Positions 1 to 7,219 of a DNA stretch of 9,166 nucleotides are shown here, piece after piece. Below the pieces are notes generated by a model. That model made no database searches. It was given only the letters and a program-made list of their open reading frames with translations, and was not told where the DNA came from. Each line of letters begins with the position of its first letter. Position 1 is the first letter of the stretch. The DNA lies in NCBI GenBank assembly GCA_012728505.1, contig JAAYEY010000136.1, positions 1 through 9,166 of the forward strand, read 5' to 3'. This DNA is from Synergistaceae bacterium (GTDB taxonomy: Bacteria > Synergistota > Synergistia > Synergistales > Synergistaceae). A program made the translations under genes and the position numbers.

Positions 1-21
1 AGTGGTAGTTATATTGATATA

Positions 22-2088
22 TCATGCCTTATGTAATAAGTTAAAGCTATCTTTCAAAAAAACATCAAGTTTTTCCGCAAATTTAGAGTCCTTTGAGAAA
101 GTCGAGGGATTAGCGACCAGAAACTCTGCATCTTCCTTTGCATATTTTAGCAACTCACTGTCTCTAAAGATATCGGCGACCTTGAACCCAGCGACCCCAT
201 GCTGTTTCAAACCACTTATCTTGCCAGGGCCTCTCAAAAGAAAATCAGCCTCGGCAATTTTAAAACCGTCATCTGTCTTCAGCATTATCTTGAGCCTTTC
301 GGCAATATCATCCTCAATTTTATTTACAAGCAGTAGACAGACGCCCCTTCTGTCCCCCCTGCCGACTCTACCTCTAAGCTGATGCAGCTGCGAGAGGCCA
401 TAACGTTCGGGCGATTCTATTACTACCACCGAAGCCTCAGGAACATCGACACCAACCTCAAGGACTGTCGTTCCCACAAGTACCTTTGTAGTTCCGTCCC
501 TGAACTTTTCAAGTTGATTGTTTTTAGCATCTCCTGCCATTTTACCGTGAATAAAACCTATACCTAATGGCCCTAAATGTTTTTTAAGAAAAGTATATCT
601 TTTTTCAACTGAAACTAGCTCATTTGTTATTTCGTCTTCCACCCTCGGACAAATCCAGTAAACTCTACCACCTGCAGTAGATTCATTTATGATAAATTGC
701 AATAAATCCTTGATCTTAGTGAAATCGATTAGCCTAGTCTCAATCTTCTTTCTTCCTTTAGGTCTTTCTCTAAGAAGAGATATATCCATATCGCCAAACA
801 GGCAGACTGAAACTGTTCTTGGAATAGGGGTCGCTGACATCATAAGTAGGTGAGGAGTTTTCCCTTTACTGAGCATTTCTCCTCTTTGCATTACACCAAA
901 GCGCTGCTGTTCATCTATTATGACCGTTCCCAAATCAAAAAACTCCACACCATCCTGGATCAGTGCGTGGGTTCCAACGACAACTCTAGTTTCGCCGGTT
1001 CTTATAGATTCTATCAAAGCAACCCGTTCAGACCTACTTTGTCCTCCTTTGAGCAAGGTACATGTTATTCCGACCTTGGATAGAAGTTTTTGTGCCTGAG
1101 AGTAAAGCTGTTCTGCAAGGACTTCTGTCGGAGCCATAATCGCTGCTTGGGTGCCTGAATCAGCACCTGCTGCGGCAAGGCCGAGAGCGATAACAGTTTT
1201 GCCTGAACCGACATCTCCCTGTAGAAGCCGTGACATGGGATGCCCATTTTCTGTATCTTTAAATATCTCATTAAAAACTGTTTTTTGAGAGGCAGTAAGT
1301 TTAAAAGGTAAGTTGTCCATGAATCTTGAGTAGTAACAGCCGTCAGAAGAAATTTTTACCGCTTCACAGCTTCTCCTCAGCCTTTCTTTTCTCAAAACTA
1401 AAGCTGTTTGAAGGAAAAGAAATTCCTCATACGCCAATCTTTTGCGAGAAACTTTCCAGTGTTCTTCCGACTCCGGCCAGTGCATACCCCAAAGGGCATC
1501 ACCTACAGACTGCAAACTCCTTTTTTCTAAGATGCTTTGGGGAAGATAATCCGGTATAAGATGGAGGTAAGTCTCTAGCATTTTACGAATGAACTTCCTG
1601 AACCATCTCGCATTTAGACCGGCTGTTGAGGGATAGATCGGCACGATACCGGTAAAGCTTTCAACATCTGATCCATCATTCATCACTTCAAAATCGGGAT
1701 TTGAAATTTCTATTTTGCCATCACGAAACAAGGGCAACCCGCAAATAGAGATGGATGTCCCTTCTTTTAAAATATTATTAAGACCCTTTCTGTTGAACCA
1801 TATGAGGGAGACTGCTCCTGTATCGTCTTCGGCTTGGCATGAACAAATATCGATGCCGGTTCTGAAACTTCTTTTGAAGCTAATATTTGTTATAGTTGCA
1901 ACGGTCACAGAGCTTCGATCTGCCTGCAGTTCAGAAATTTTACATATCTCTCTTCTGTCTGTATATCTTCTTGGAAAAAACCATAAAACATCATTTACGG
2001 TAAAAATGTCCATGTTTCCAAAAAGCTTGGCTCTAGCCGGGCCAATGCCTTTAATATTTATAATTGGTTCATAGATATCTACTGCCAC
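22..2088 (-). CDS. recG: ATP-dependent DNA helicase RecG
   Basis: RecG is a superfamily 2 double-stranded DNA translocase that remodels stalled replication forks and branched recombination intermediates. The 688-residue product matches the family's usual length (E. coli about 693). Visible in order: an N-terminal helical/wedge region starting with a helix-hairpin-like IKGIGPARA (12-20), an OB-fold stretch with DDTGAVSLIWFNR (88-100), Walker A GDVGSGKT (291-298), PTEVLAEQ (320-327), motif II DEQQ (392-395), motif III SATPIPRT (418-425), motif V around TTVLEVGVDVPEA (540-552) and motif VI QLHQLRGRVGRG (567-578). The C-terminal RGPG motif (619-622) is present. Motif II is usually DEQH in RecG, so the last residue is substituted. 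The start is GTG, 7 bases after the divIVA stop, with no clear Shine-Dalgarno, which suggests translational coupling to divIVA. The identification is secure; the exact start is less so. Confidence 0.97.
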   Translation of the reverse strand: MAVDIYEPIINIKGIGPARAKLFGNMDIFTVNDVLWFFPRRYTDRREICKISELQADRSSVTVATITNISFKRSFRTGIDICSCQAEDDTGAVSLIWFNRKGLNNILKEGTSISICGLPLFRDGKIEISNPDFEVMNDGSDVESFTGIVPIYPSTAGLNARWFRKFIRKMLETYLHLIPDYLPQSILEKRSLQSVGDALWGMHWPESEEHWKVSRKRLAYEEFLFLQTALVLRKERLRRSCEAVKISSDGCYYSRFMDNLPFKLTASQKTVFNEIFKDTENGHPMSRLLQGDVGSGKTVIALGLAAAGADSGTQAAIMAPTEVLAEQLYSQAQKLLSKVGITCTLLKGGQSRSERVALIESIRTGETRVVVGTHALIQDGVEFFDLGTVIIDEQQRFGVMQRGEMLSKGKTPHLLMMSATPIPRTVSVCLFGDMDISLLRERPKGRKKIETRLIDFTKIKDLLQFIINESTAGGRVYWICPRVEDEITNELVSVEKRYTFLKKHLGPLGIGFIHGKMAGDAKNNQLEKFRDGTTKVLVGTTVLEVGVDVPEASVVVIESPERYGLSQLHQLRGRVGRGDRRGVCLLLVNKIEDDIAERLKIMLKTDDGFKIAEADFLLRGPGKISGLKQHGVAGFKVADIFRDSELLKYAKEDAEFLVANPSTFSKDSKFAEKLDVFLKDSFNLLHKA

Positions 2089-2095
2089 GGATGTT

Positions 2096-2731
2096 TTAGT
2101 TATTTGCCTCTTCGTCTAGGTCGCTATCAATTAGTTCCTTTGGATCTACTCCGAGCATTGCATATGCTGCATTAAGATCTCCCTTGTCAACTGATGATAC
2201 GGTTTCCATCTCTTTTTCCGAGTGATCAGGAATGGGAATCTCCTCAAGAATCGAATTTACCGCCGCAGTAAGGCTGGAGGAAGTTATACTCTTGTTGAGC
2301 ATGTTGCCAAAGTTCTCAAGAAGACCTCTAAATTCCTGTTCGTATAAATTCCTTACGTTTCTTATCTGGGATACTCCGTTACGGAGGCGATCAGCTTCTT
2401 GTGCTGCATCCTTGCATATTGCATCGGCCTTTTCTTTGGACTCTGCAATTATTCTCGACGCCTGCTCCTGAGCGCTTTTAACTTTTTCATCTGCACTTTT
2501 TTGCGCCATAAGGAGCGCTTCGTGAAGGATGTCCTTCATTTTTTCATATTCGCTTAGGCTCTCTTCCTTTGCAGCAAGGTCACGTTCCAGATCCTTTGTC
2601 CTCTGTGCATACGTCTGAAGAGTCTCCGCAACATTATCAAGAAATTCATCAACTTCAGTCGAATCGTAGCCCCTTAAGCTTTTTTTGAAAGACTGATTAA
2701 CCACATCGAGAGATGTCAAAAGCTCGACCAT
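2096..2731 (-). CDS. divIVA: DivIVA-family cell division/polarity protein
   Basis: DivIVA proteins bind curved membrane at poles and septa and recruit partners for division-site placement, polar growth or chromosome anchoring. The 211-residue product has the diagnostic N-terminal DivIVA domain: SLRGYDSTEVDEFLDNV at 18-34 follows the family pattern of a GYD.xEVDxFLD core. A long charged, Ala/Glu/Lys-rich region (about 35-130) has heptad character and should form the parallel coiled coil. The C-terminal 60 residues are acidic and low in complexity, as is common for the variable tail. The start is ATG; upstream are GGAG only 3 bases away and AAGGA 11 bases away, so the exact ribosome site is ambiguous. 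It leads a unit with recG and has its own promoter in the upstream gap. It lies downstream of yggS, as in the conserved Gram-positive yggS-sepF-yggT-divIVA cluster, but sepF and yggT are absent here. Confidence 0.93.
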   Translation of the reverse strand: MVELLTSLDVVNQSFKKSLRGYDSTEVDEFLDNVAETLQTYAQRTKDLERDLAAKEESLSEYEKMKDILHEALLMAQKSADEKVKSAQEQASRIIAESKEKADAICKDAAQEADRLRNGVSQIRNVRNLYEQEFRGLLENFGNMLNKSITSSSLTAAVNSILEEIPIPDHSEKEMETVSSVDKGDLNAAYAMLGVDPKELIDSDLDEEANN

Positions 2732-2783
2732 TCACTCCACCATCCTTTTCCTTTTTCATTTTCATTAAAAATTATAAATGCTG

Positions 2784-2793
2784 TACAGCTGTA
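2784..2793. promoter_or_regulatory. Perfect 10-bp palindrome in the divIVA leader
   Basis: TACAGCTGTA is a perfect inverted repeat located about 7 to 16 bases downstream of the predicted divIVA transcription start. A dyad at this place could be an operator for a dimeric repressor, but 10-bp palindromes also occur by chance. No regulator is assigned. Confidence 0.25.
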
Positions 2794-2806
2794 TATTCCA
2801 CCAATA

Positions 2807-2836
2807 ATTATACAACTCAACTCTCCCGCCTGTTAA
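2807..2836 (-). promoter_or_regulatory. Predicted sigma-70-type promoter for divIVA-recG
   Basis: On the minus strand, TTAACA (2831-2836, five of six consensus bases) and TATAAT (2807-2812, perfect) are separated by 18 bases. Transcription should begin near 2800, giving a leader of about 70 bases before the divIVA ATG at 2731. This is the best match to a vegetative promoter in the 223-base gap between yggS and divIVA. It is read by eye, with no expression data. Confidence 0.6.
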
Positions 2837-2861
2837 AGTTCGAACGCTGTAATCTTTAAGT

Positions 2862-2878
2862 CACTGGTTGGCTCAGTG
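2862..2878. other. Short hairpin in the yggS-divIVA gap
   Basis: CACTG (2862-2866) and CAGTG (2874-2878) can pair across a 7-base loop. One further G-C pair is possible beyond a mismatch. Read as minus-strand RNA it lies about 75 bases after the yggS stop, where a terminator might be expected. No U-run follows it and the stem is short, so it is not a convincing intrinsic terminator. The rest of this 223-base gap is AT-rich and holds no tRNA, riboswitch or credible gene that I can see. Confidence 0.2.
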
Positions 2879-2954
2879 GCATACGGGAATGACAGTGAGA
2901 AGTTAAATTATACAATTTATGTGAAGTATTTGTTCTAAACATTATTAACAATAG

Positions 2955-3653
2955 CTATTCGGGCCTGGCTCCAAATATCCCAGTACCTACTCTTACAATG
3001 GTACTTCCTTCTTCAATAGCAATTTCATAGTCTGTACTCATTCCCATAGATAGCTCTTTTAGGGAAAGACCGGAGACTGAGCTTAATTGATCTCTAAGTA
3101 TGCGTAAACCTTCGAAAGATTTTCTTATTTCAACCTCATCCTCGATATTAGGCCCGATCGTCATTAGTCCTTCAACAGACAAACGGGGACAATACTGCAT
3201 GACCATTTCCAAAAGGTGAGCTGCTTCCTGAGGCACTGCTCCGTTTTTTGTCAGTTCGCCGGACATGTTTATCTCAAGGTAAACAGGATATTCACTTTTA
3301 TCAGTTTCGGCAAGTATCCTGTCAAGCATTCGCGCTAAATTTAGTGAGTCAACCGTCTCTATCAAATCAAACACTTCAAGCGCTTTTCTAGCTTTGTTCC
3401 TCTGAAGGTGTCCTATCAGATGCCAAGGGGTCTTTTCTTCAGAAAACCAGTTCAATCTTTTATCCGCTGCCTCTTGGACTTTATTCTCTCCAAGAATGTC
3501 CACTTTTGCTGCAGCAGATAGCATATCTGCAACGGGATGAGTTTTAGATACTCCCATTAGCCTTATCTCTGAGATATCGCGGTTGCTCCGTTTTGCTGCG
3601 GACTTGATTTTATCGCGGATCTCTCTTATGTTTTCTGCGATGAAATCTACCAA
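2955..3653 (-). CDS. yggS: YggS/PLPBP-family pyridoxal phosphate homeostasis protein
   Basis: YggS (YlmE/PROSC) is a single-domain, fold-type III PLP-binding barrel protein with no known catalytic turnover; it buffers vitamin B6 vitamers and affects amino and keto acid pools. The product has 232 residues, the family's normal size. The PLP lysine is K37 in GVSKTHP. Other family signatures are GENKVQE (about 75-81), WHLIGHLQRNK, GLMTIGP, LSMGMSTDYEIAIEEG (the phosphate-binding region) and a terminal VRVGTGIFGAR. The start codon is TTG: a strong GGAGGA lies 7 bases before it and the next ATG would remove the beginning of the conserved domain. The reading frame overlaps the end of the upstream HlyD-like gene by 7 bases, so the two are almost certainly co-translated. 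In many Gram-positives yggS sits in the division gene cluster, as here near divIVA. Confidence 0.95.
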   Translation of the reverse strand: MVDFIAENIREIRDKIKSAAKRSNRDISEIRLMGVSKTHPVADMLSAAAKVDILGENKVQEAADKRLNWFSEEKTPWHLIGHLQRNKARKALEVFDLIETVDSLNLARMLDRILAETDKSEYPVYLEINMSGELTKNGAVPQEAAHLLEMVMQYCPRLSVEGLMTIGPNIEDEVEIRKSFEGLRILRDQLSSVSGLSLKELSMGMSTDYEIAIEEGSTIVRVGTGIFGARPE

Positions 3654-4588
3654 AGCTGGATCCTCCCTTCTCTGGCTGTAGATGCGTCTTCTACAATCGC
3701 ATCTCCTACAGAGACTCCTTCAGTAATTATGAACATGTTATTGGCAACATTTTTACCTTTTACAGGAGTAAAGACCACCCTTGCACCTCTGACCAAGTAT
3801 ATCCCCGGTTTCCCCTCTTGCTCAGTAACCGAAGAGCGGGGTACTAAAGCTCCTTCTGTCCTGCCTGCCTCGATTATTAAAGTATACTTCCTTGATAGTA
3901 AGGTTTCTGGTTGAAACCATGGCAGTGTAATGTAAAATTTTATTTTTTTTCCTGTCTTGTTGGTAACTCTTATTTCTGCAGCAGAAACTGTATCGACTCC
4001 GTCCATTTTTACTCTCAGTTTATTATTTTTAACCTGCTCCGCCATATTACCTACAATCGCAGAGTAGCCAACAAATCTGAGTTCCTGTGGCTGTTCTATC
4101 AGTTTTCCTATAGGCTGACCTTTTCCCACAAGAAGGCCATCTTTTAAACGAGCCAGCGGTCTGGGGTTAGGGAGCGGTTGAAATCCGGGCCAAAGCTCAG
4201 AGTAACGCCAGGTCTGCTCAGTTCCATCAAGTGCCGCAATAAAATATCCTTGTTGGTAAGCTTTGACATCAAATGATTTGTTCCCGGATGTGATTCTGGC
4301 AATTACAGATCCTCTTGCAACTCGCACAGGCCCAGTTCCCTGTGGATAGGCTACTATCCCCTCGGAAGATGCCTGTATAAGTACTTCTTTCCACAGGAGG
4401 ACACCTCGAACTTCTACAAGCTCTACATCTATCCCCGGTATAGCCCACGTTATGTCTGGATGAAGATATTCGTACCTATCAAAATAGAGTTTAAAAGCCC
4501 AGATCCATACAATAATGACTAGAAATACCATGAGCCAGTACAACGGTCTGAATTTCCTTGATCCTTCCGGCTCGAAACGTCTTACCAT
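3647..4588 (-). CDS. Membrane-anchored HlyD-like (membrane-fusion-type) protein
   Basis: This 313-residue protein has a short basic N-terminus, one hydrophobic segment (about 17-34, rich in Trp/Ile/Val) acting as a signal anchor, and an extracytoplasmic remainder. Two lipoyl-like half-motifs can be seen, around ASSEGIVAY (73-81) and KDGLLVGKGQPIGKLIEQ (149-166). The C-terminal part, VPRSSVTEQEGKPGIYLV (229-246) followed by a repeat-like GVSVGDAIVED (291-301), is typical of the beta-barrel/membrane-proximal region of HlyD-family adaptors. It lacks the long coiled-coil hairpin of efflux adaptors, and no transporter gene is adjacent, so an export role is not supported. Its position directly upstream of yggS and near divIVA matches the HlyD-like gene of clostridial division clusters, suggesting an envelope or division role. 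The start is ATG with GAGG 6 bases away; the HAD gene ends 15 bases upstream. The exact function is unknown. Confidence 0.75.
   Translation of the reverse strand: MVRRFEPEGSRKFRPLYWLMVFLVIIVWIWAFKLYFDRYEYLHPDITWAIPGIDVELVEVRGVLLWKEVLIQASSEGIVAYPQGTGPVRVARGSVIARITSGNKSFDVKAYQQGYFIAALDGTEQTWRYSELWPGFQPLPNPRPLARLKDGLLVGKGQPIGKLIEQPQELRFVGYSAIVGNMAEQVKNNKLRVKMDGVDTVSAAEIRVTNKTGKKIKFYITLPWFQPETLLSRKYTLIIEAGRTEGALVPRSSVTEQEGKPGIYLVRGARVVFTPVKGKNVANNMFIITEGVSVGDAIVEDASTAREGRIQLW
3661..3666 (-). promoter_or_regulatory. Ribosome binding site fixing the TTG start of yggS
   Basis: The minus strand reads GGAGGA here, 7 bases from the TTG at 3653-3651. It lies inside the 3' end of the HlyD-like gene, and no ATG of yggS is comparably placed. 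This decides in favour of the rare TTG initiation codon. Confidence 0.75.
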
Positions 4589-4603
4589 CGTCTACCTCAT
4601 CTG

Positions 4604-5248
4604 TCACTCAGTAAAAAGCAGAGGGATTTCCTCTAGATCGTCCATTACTTTCCACGCCCCTGCACTCTTTAATGCCAACTTATCAAAATTTCCTGTGGTC
4701 ATGCCTATGCCACAGCTACCTGCAGCTAATGAAGTCATCATATCTATGTCCGTGTCTCCGACATATATTCCGTTGAAGGGTGGAACTCCAAGAGTTTCGA
4801 AACCTTTCAGAAGAGAATCGGGCTTAGGTTTGGCATGCTCAACATCTTCCAGACCAACAACCACATCGAGCATCGGATTCAAACCCATAAATTCAACAGG
4901 TCTTTTCGCAAAACGCCGATTTGAAACGACTCCAACTTTTACTCCCAGAGAACGCAACCTTTTAAGAGTCTCCAATGTGTTGGGAAAAAACCTTAGTCTG
5001 GACTGCTCTTCTTCTCTGTAATTGGCTCTGTAGTAATCTATCCAATCCTGACGGAAATCACCCCAGAACATACGCCAGCTGTCTTCTATCGTAAGTCCTA
5101 TCGCAGCAAGGACTTTCTCTCGTGAGATCTCTTCAAAGTTAAGATGCCGAGCAAGTAAATTGGTGCAGTGGTGTATCGCGTAGCTGCTGTCAACAAGAGT
5201 CATATCGAAATCAAAAAGGACAGCCCGGATTTTATTATTGCATTGCAT
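4604..5248 (-). CDS. HAD-superfamily hydrolase, phosphoglycolate phosphatase-like
   Basis: This is a 214-residue phosphatase of the haloacid dehalogenase superfamily. Numbered from the chosen ATG, motif I is FDFDMT with nucleophile D13 and acid/base D15, motif II is VVSN with S109, motif III is the AKPKP lysine region (139-143) and motif IV is VGDTDID (163-169). The residues between motifs I and II form a small helical cap (type C1), as in Gph and PpaX. The family dephosphorylates small phosphoesters, and the true substrate cannot be read from sequence. The ATG overlaps the stop of the upstream methyltransferase in a TGATG junction; a TTG one codon earlier is also possible. The only SD candidate is GGGGG at 5259-5263, 10 bases away, so coupling to the upstream gene probably matters. 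A housekeeping metabolite-repair role is an inference. Confidence 0.9.
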   Translation of the reverse strand: MQCNNKIRAVLFDFDMTLVDSSYAIHHCTNLLARHLNFEEISREKVLAAIGLTIEDSWRMFWGDFRQDWIDYYRANYREEEQSRLRFFPNTLETLKRLRSLGVKVGVVSNRRFAKRPVEFMGLNPMLDVVVGLEDVEHAKPKPDSLLKGFETLGVPPFNGIYVGDTDIDMMTSLAAGSCGIGMTTGNFDKLALKSAGAWKVMDDLEEIPLLFTE

Positions 5249-6444
5249 CAAATCTGTACCCCCATTACAAAACCTTTAAGATAGTCTGTTTCTGGAACAG
5301 CTGCCAAAACAGGGTGGTCGAATGGCTGGTGTATCTCCAGCGCAATCTTACACGAAACATTTGCATCCATTGCCGCTTCATTCAGTGTCGATAAGAGCAT
5401 ATCTCTGGAAAATGAGTGGCTGCAAGAAAGAAATACCAGGTATCCGCCATTCTTCAGACGATTGAATCCTCGAAGAGCAAGCTCTTTGTATCCTCTCTTC
5501 GCAGAATCAATTTGTCCTTTGGATGGCGAGAAGGGAGGCGGATCCATTATAACTACATCAAATCTCTCTCTGTCGCTATCCATCTTCCTCATAATATCGA
5601 ACGCATTCCCGCATATCCAGTCCATTTTTTGAGGAAGTCCGTTGATCTCAAGGTTTTTTCTGGCTATATCTATAGCTGGTTGAGACTGCTCTATTCCAAC
5701 AACTTCCGATGCTCCGGCAGCAAGGGCGTGGAGTCCAAAATGTCCCTGATAGCTGAAGCAGTCGAGTACCCTTGCGTCCTTAAAAAGAGGAGCTATCATT
5801 CGTGGAATGTTTTTGACATCGAGATACGCTCCGGTCTTTTGCCCTTTTTCAATATCTATAAGTTCGTAGATAGACCCCATTTTAATTTTAAGGGGCTCAG
5901 CTGGTATCTCTCCCAGTAGAGCTCTGACTTCTTTCGGTATACCCTCTTTTTCAAGATGTTTAGTTTCGTTACGAAGGACTATGGAAGAGAGCTTGCGAAC
6001 TTTTCTGAAAACAGTTGCAACTTTGTCCAGATGTCTATACCATCCTGCGGCTGATACTTGAAGAGATAAAACATCGCCGTAGAGATCAGCAACTATTCCC
6101 GGCAGGCCATCGGCTTCGCCATGCACCCATCTGAATGCTTCCTCTCCCTGGCACCATGTCTTTCGCCAATCGAGAGCCGAAGTAATTCTTTCTCTCAGCA
6201 GACCCATCTGATCAGGCCTTTTCGTTCCGTATGACAGTACACGGATAGAAAGAGCGCTCTCGCTCCAAAGCCCCCAGCCCTTGATCGTACCGCCTCTGTC
6301 CGTAAACGCGACAAGGTCTCCTGGCGCGCACTTCGGAATTTGCCTGAGGTTGCCTCTGAATATCCAGGGGTGCATTGCTTTGACCCTCTCAAGACCAGAT
6401 TCATCCAGGATGGCCATTCTTGCAAGTTGTTTATCTGAAGGCAC
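5248..6444 (-). CDS. rlmI: RlmI/RlmK-type class I SAM rRNA methyltransferase with PUA domain
   Basis: The 398-residue product has the architecture of RlmI, which makes m5C1962 in E. coli 23S rRNA: an N-terminal PUA-like RNA-binding domain (about 8-80, with HPWIFRGN at 25-32), a central domain with VHGEADGLPGIVADLYGD (107-124), and a C-terminal Rossmann methyltransferase. Seen in the last are GQKTGAYLD (201-209), the SAM-binding LDCFSYQGHFG (227-237), an acidic E252 in the VVGIEQS strand end, motif IV DPPPF (301-305) and SCS (340-342), whose C341 is the probable catalytic cysteine. The length and order are normal. The start is GTG, overlapping the folE2 stop in TAGTG, with AGGAG 9 bases upstream. 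The family also includes the guanine-N7 enzyme RlmK and uncharacterised paralogues, so the exact position and base methylated remain unproven. Confidence 0.88.
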   Translation of the reverse strand: MPSDKQLARMAILDESGLERVKAMHPWIFRGNLRQIPKCAPGDLVAFTDRGGTIKGWGLWSESALSIRVLSYGTKRPDQMGLLRERITSALDWRKTWCQGEEAFRWVHGEADGLPGIVADLYGDVLSLQVSAAGWYRHLDKVATVFRKVRKLSSIVLRNETKHLEKEGIPKEVRALLGEIPAEPLKIKMGSIYELIDIEKGQKTGAYLDVKNIPRMIAPLFKDARVLDCFSYQGHFGLHALAAGASEVVGIEQSQPAIDIARKNLEINGLPQKMDWICGNAFDIMRKMDSDRERFDVVIMDPPPFSPSKGQIDSAKRGYKELALRGFNRLKNGGYLVFLSCSHSFSRDMLLSTLNEAAMDANVSCKIALEIHQPFDHPVLAAVPETDYLKGFVMGVQI

Positions 6445-7217
6445 TAGATTTTGCTCCTCTCTATACTGGCAAAGGCATCATGGTTGTGGATGCTCTCGTG
6501 GCTTGTTACAGAAAGACTGTACCACATTATTCTGTCATCCCTCTCCATTGCTATTGCAAGTTCACGAACCGAATCCTCCACAAAACGAGGGTTAGCATAA
6601 GCCTTTTCAGTAACGGCTTTCTCATCCTCGCGTTTAAGAATGCTGTAAACGGGCGCTGAAGCGCAGGCGTCAGCTATTTCGGCCAGTTCTTCAATCCATA
6701 CAAAAGTTTTCATCCTGGTCGAAATCTTTATATGTGCTCTTTGATTGTGTGCCCCGTGAACAGAGATCTCTTTTGAGCAGGGGCACAAAGTCTGGACAGG
6801 AGCGGTGAGTTCAGTGATGAGATCAAACTTACAGCCCTTTCGCTCTGCAATGAAACGGACATCATACCTCATCCGTCCAAGAGCTCCACTGACCGGAGCT
6901 TTTTTTGTAATAAAATAAGGAAAATCGAAATCTACATGAGCTTCATCCGCATCAAGCCTCTCTTGAAGCATGCGAAGTAGATTCTCCATGTTGTGAAATG
7001 TCACCTGTTTTTCCTGCTCTGAGAGAACCTCAATAAAACGACTCATGTGCGTCCCCCTGTAATCGCGAGGTAAAAAGACAGAAAGGCTCACTTTTGCGAT
7101 AGTCTCCTGAACACCGTTAGAGCGATCAAGCACCTGTATCGGCCAGGACAGGCTGTTTATTCCAACCTTGTCTATGGCTATATTCCTCTTATCCTGTTCG
7201 CTCTGAACATCACGCAC
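6444..7217 (-). CDS. folE2: GTP cyclohydrolase FolE2 (type IB)
   Basis: FolE2 converts GTP to 7,8-dihydroneopterin triphosphate, the entry step to both folate and 7-deazaguanine (queuosine) synthesis. It is structurally distinct from FolE (GCYH-IA) and can use metals other than zinc. Numbered from the chosen GTG (257 residues), ligand and active-site positions known from Neisseria FolE2 are conserved: C145 in LCPCSKEIS, H157 in GAHNQRAH, E199 in the EDEK stretch, E214 in FVED and H244 in ESIHNH. THMSRF, a typical substrate-side motif, is present. The GTG lies two bases after the queD stop with AGAGGA 9 bases before it, and gives the family's usual DVQ-type N-terminus. A TTG 24 bases earlier would overlap queD and has a worse ribosome site. 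Adjacent queD uses its product, so the pair works in sequence. Confidence 0.96.
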   Translation of the reverse strand: MRDVQSEQDKRNIAIDKVGINSLSWPIQVLDRSNGVQETIAKVSLSVFLPRDYRGTHMSRFIEVLSEQEKQVTFHNMENLLRMLQERLDADEAHVDFDFPYFITKKAPVSGALGRMRYDVRFIAERKGCKFDLITELTAPVQTLCPCSKEISVHGAHNQRAHIKISTRMKTFVWIEELAEIADACASAPVYSILKREDEKAVTEKAYANPRFVEDSVRELAIAMERDDRIMWYSLSVTSHESIHNHDAFASIERSKI

Positions 7218-7219
7218 TT

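Noticed and set aside
1715..2074. Plus-strand open frames opposite recG
   Set aside because: They are antisense to conserved helicase sequence, with no family features.
2831..2880. tRNA-like words (GTTCGAA and GGCTCAGTGG) in the yggS-divIVA gap
   Set aside because: They are in the wrong order and spacing for one tRNA, and neither the T-arm nor the acceptor stem can be paired on either strand.
2856..2942. A 28-codon minus-strand open frame between yggS and divIVA, starting ATG at 2942
   Set aside because: No ribosome binding site, no recognisable protein features, and it spans the promoter/hairpin region. Chance is the simplest explanation.
3647..4588. HlyD-like gene as part of a type I secretion or efflux pump
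   Set aside because: No ABC, RND or MFS partner and no outer membrane channel gene nearby, and no long coiled-coil hairpin in the protein.
5416..5919. Long plus-strand open frame opposite the rlmI-like gene
   Set aside because: It is the antisense shadow of a well-conserved methyltransferase, with no ribosome site and no recognisable domain.
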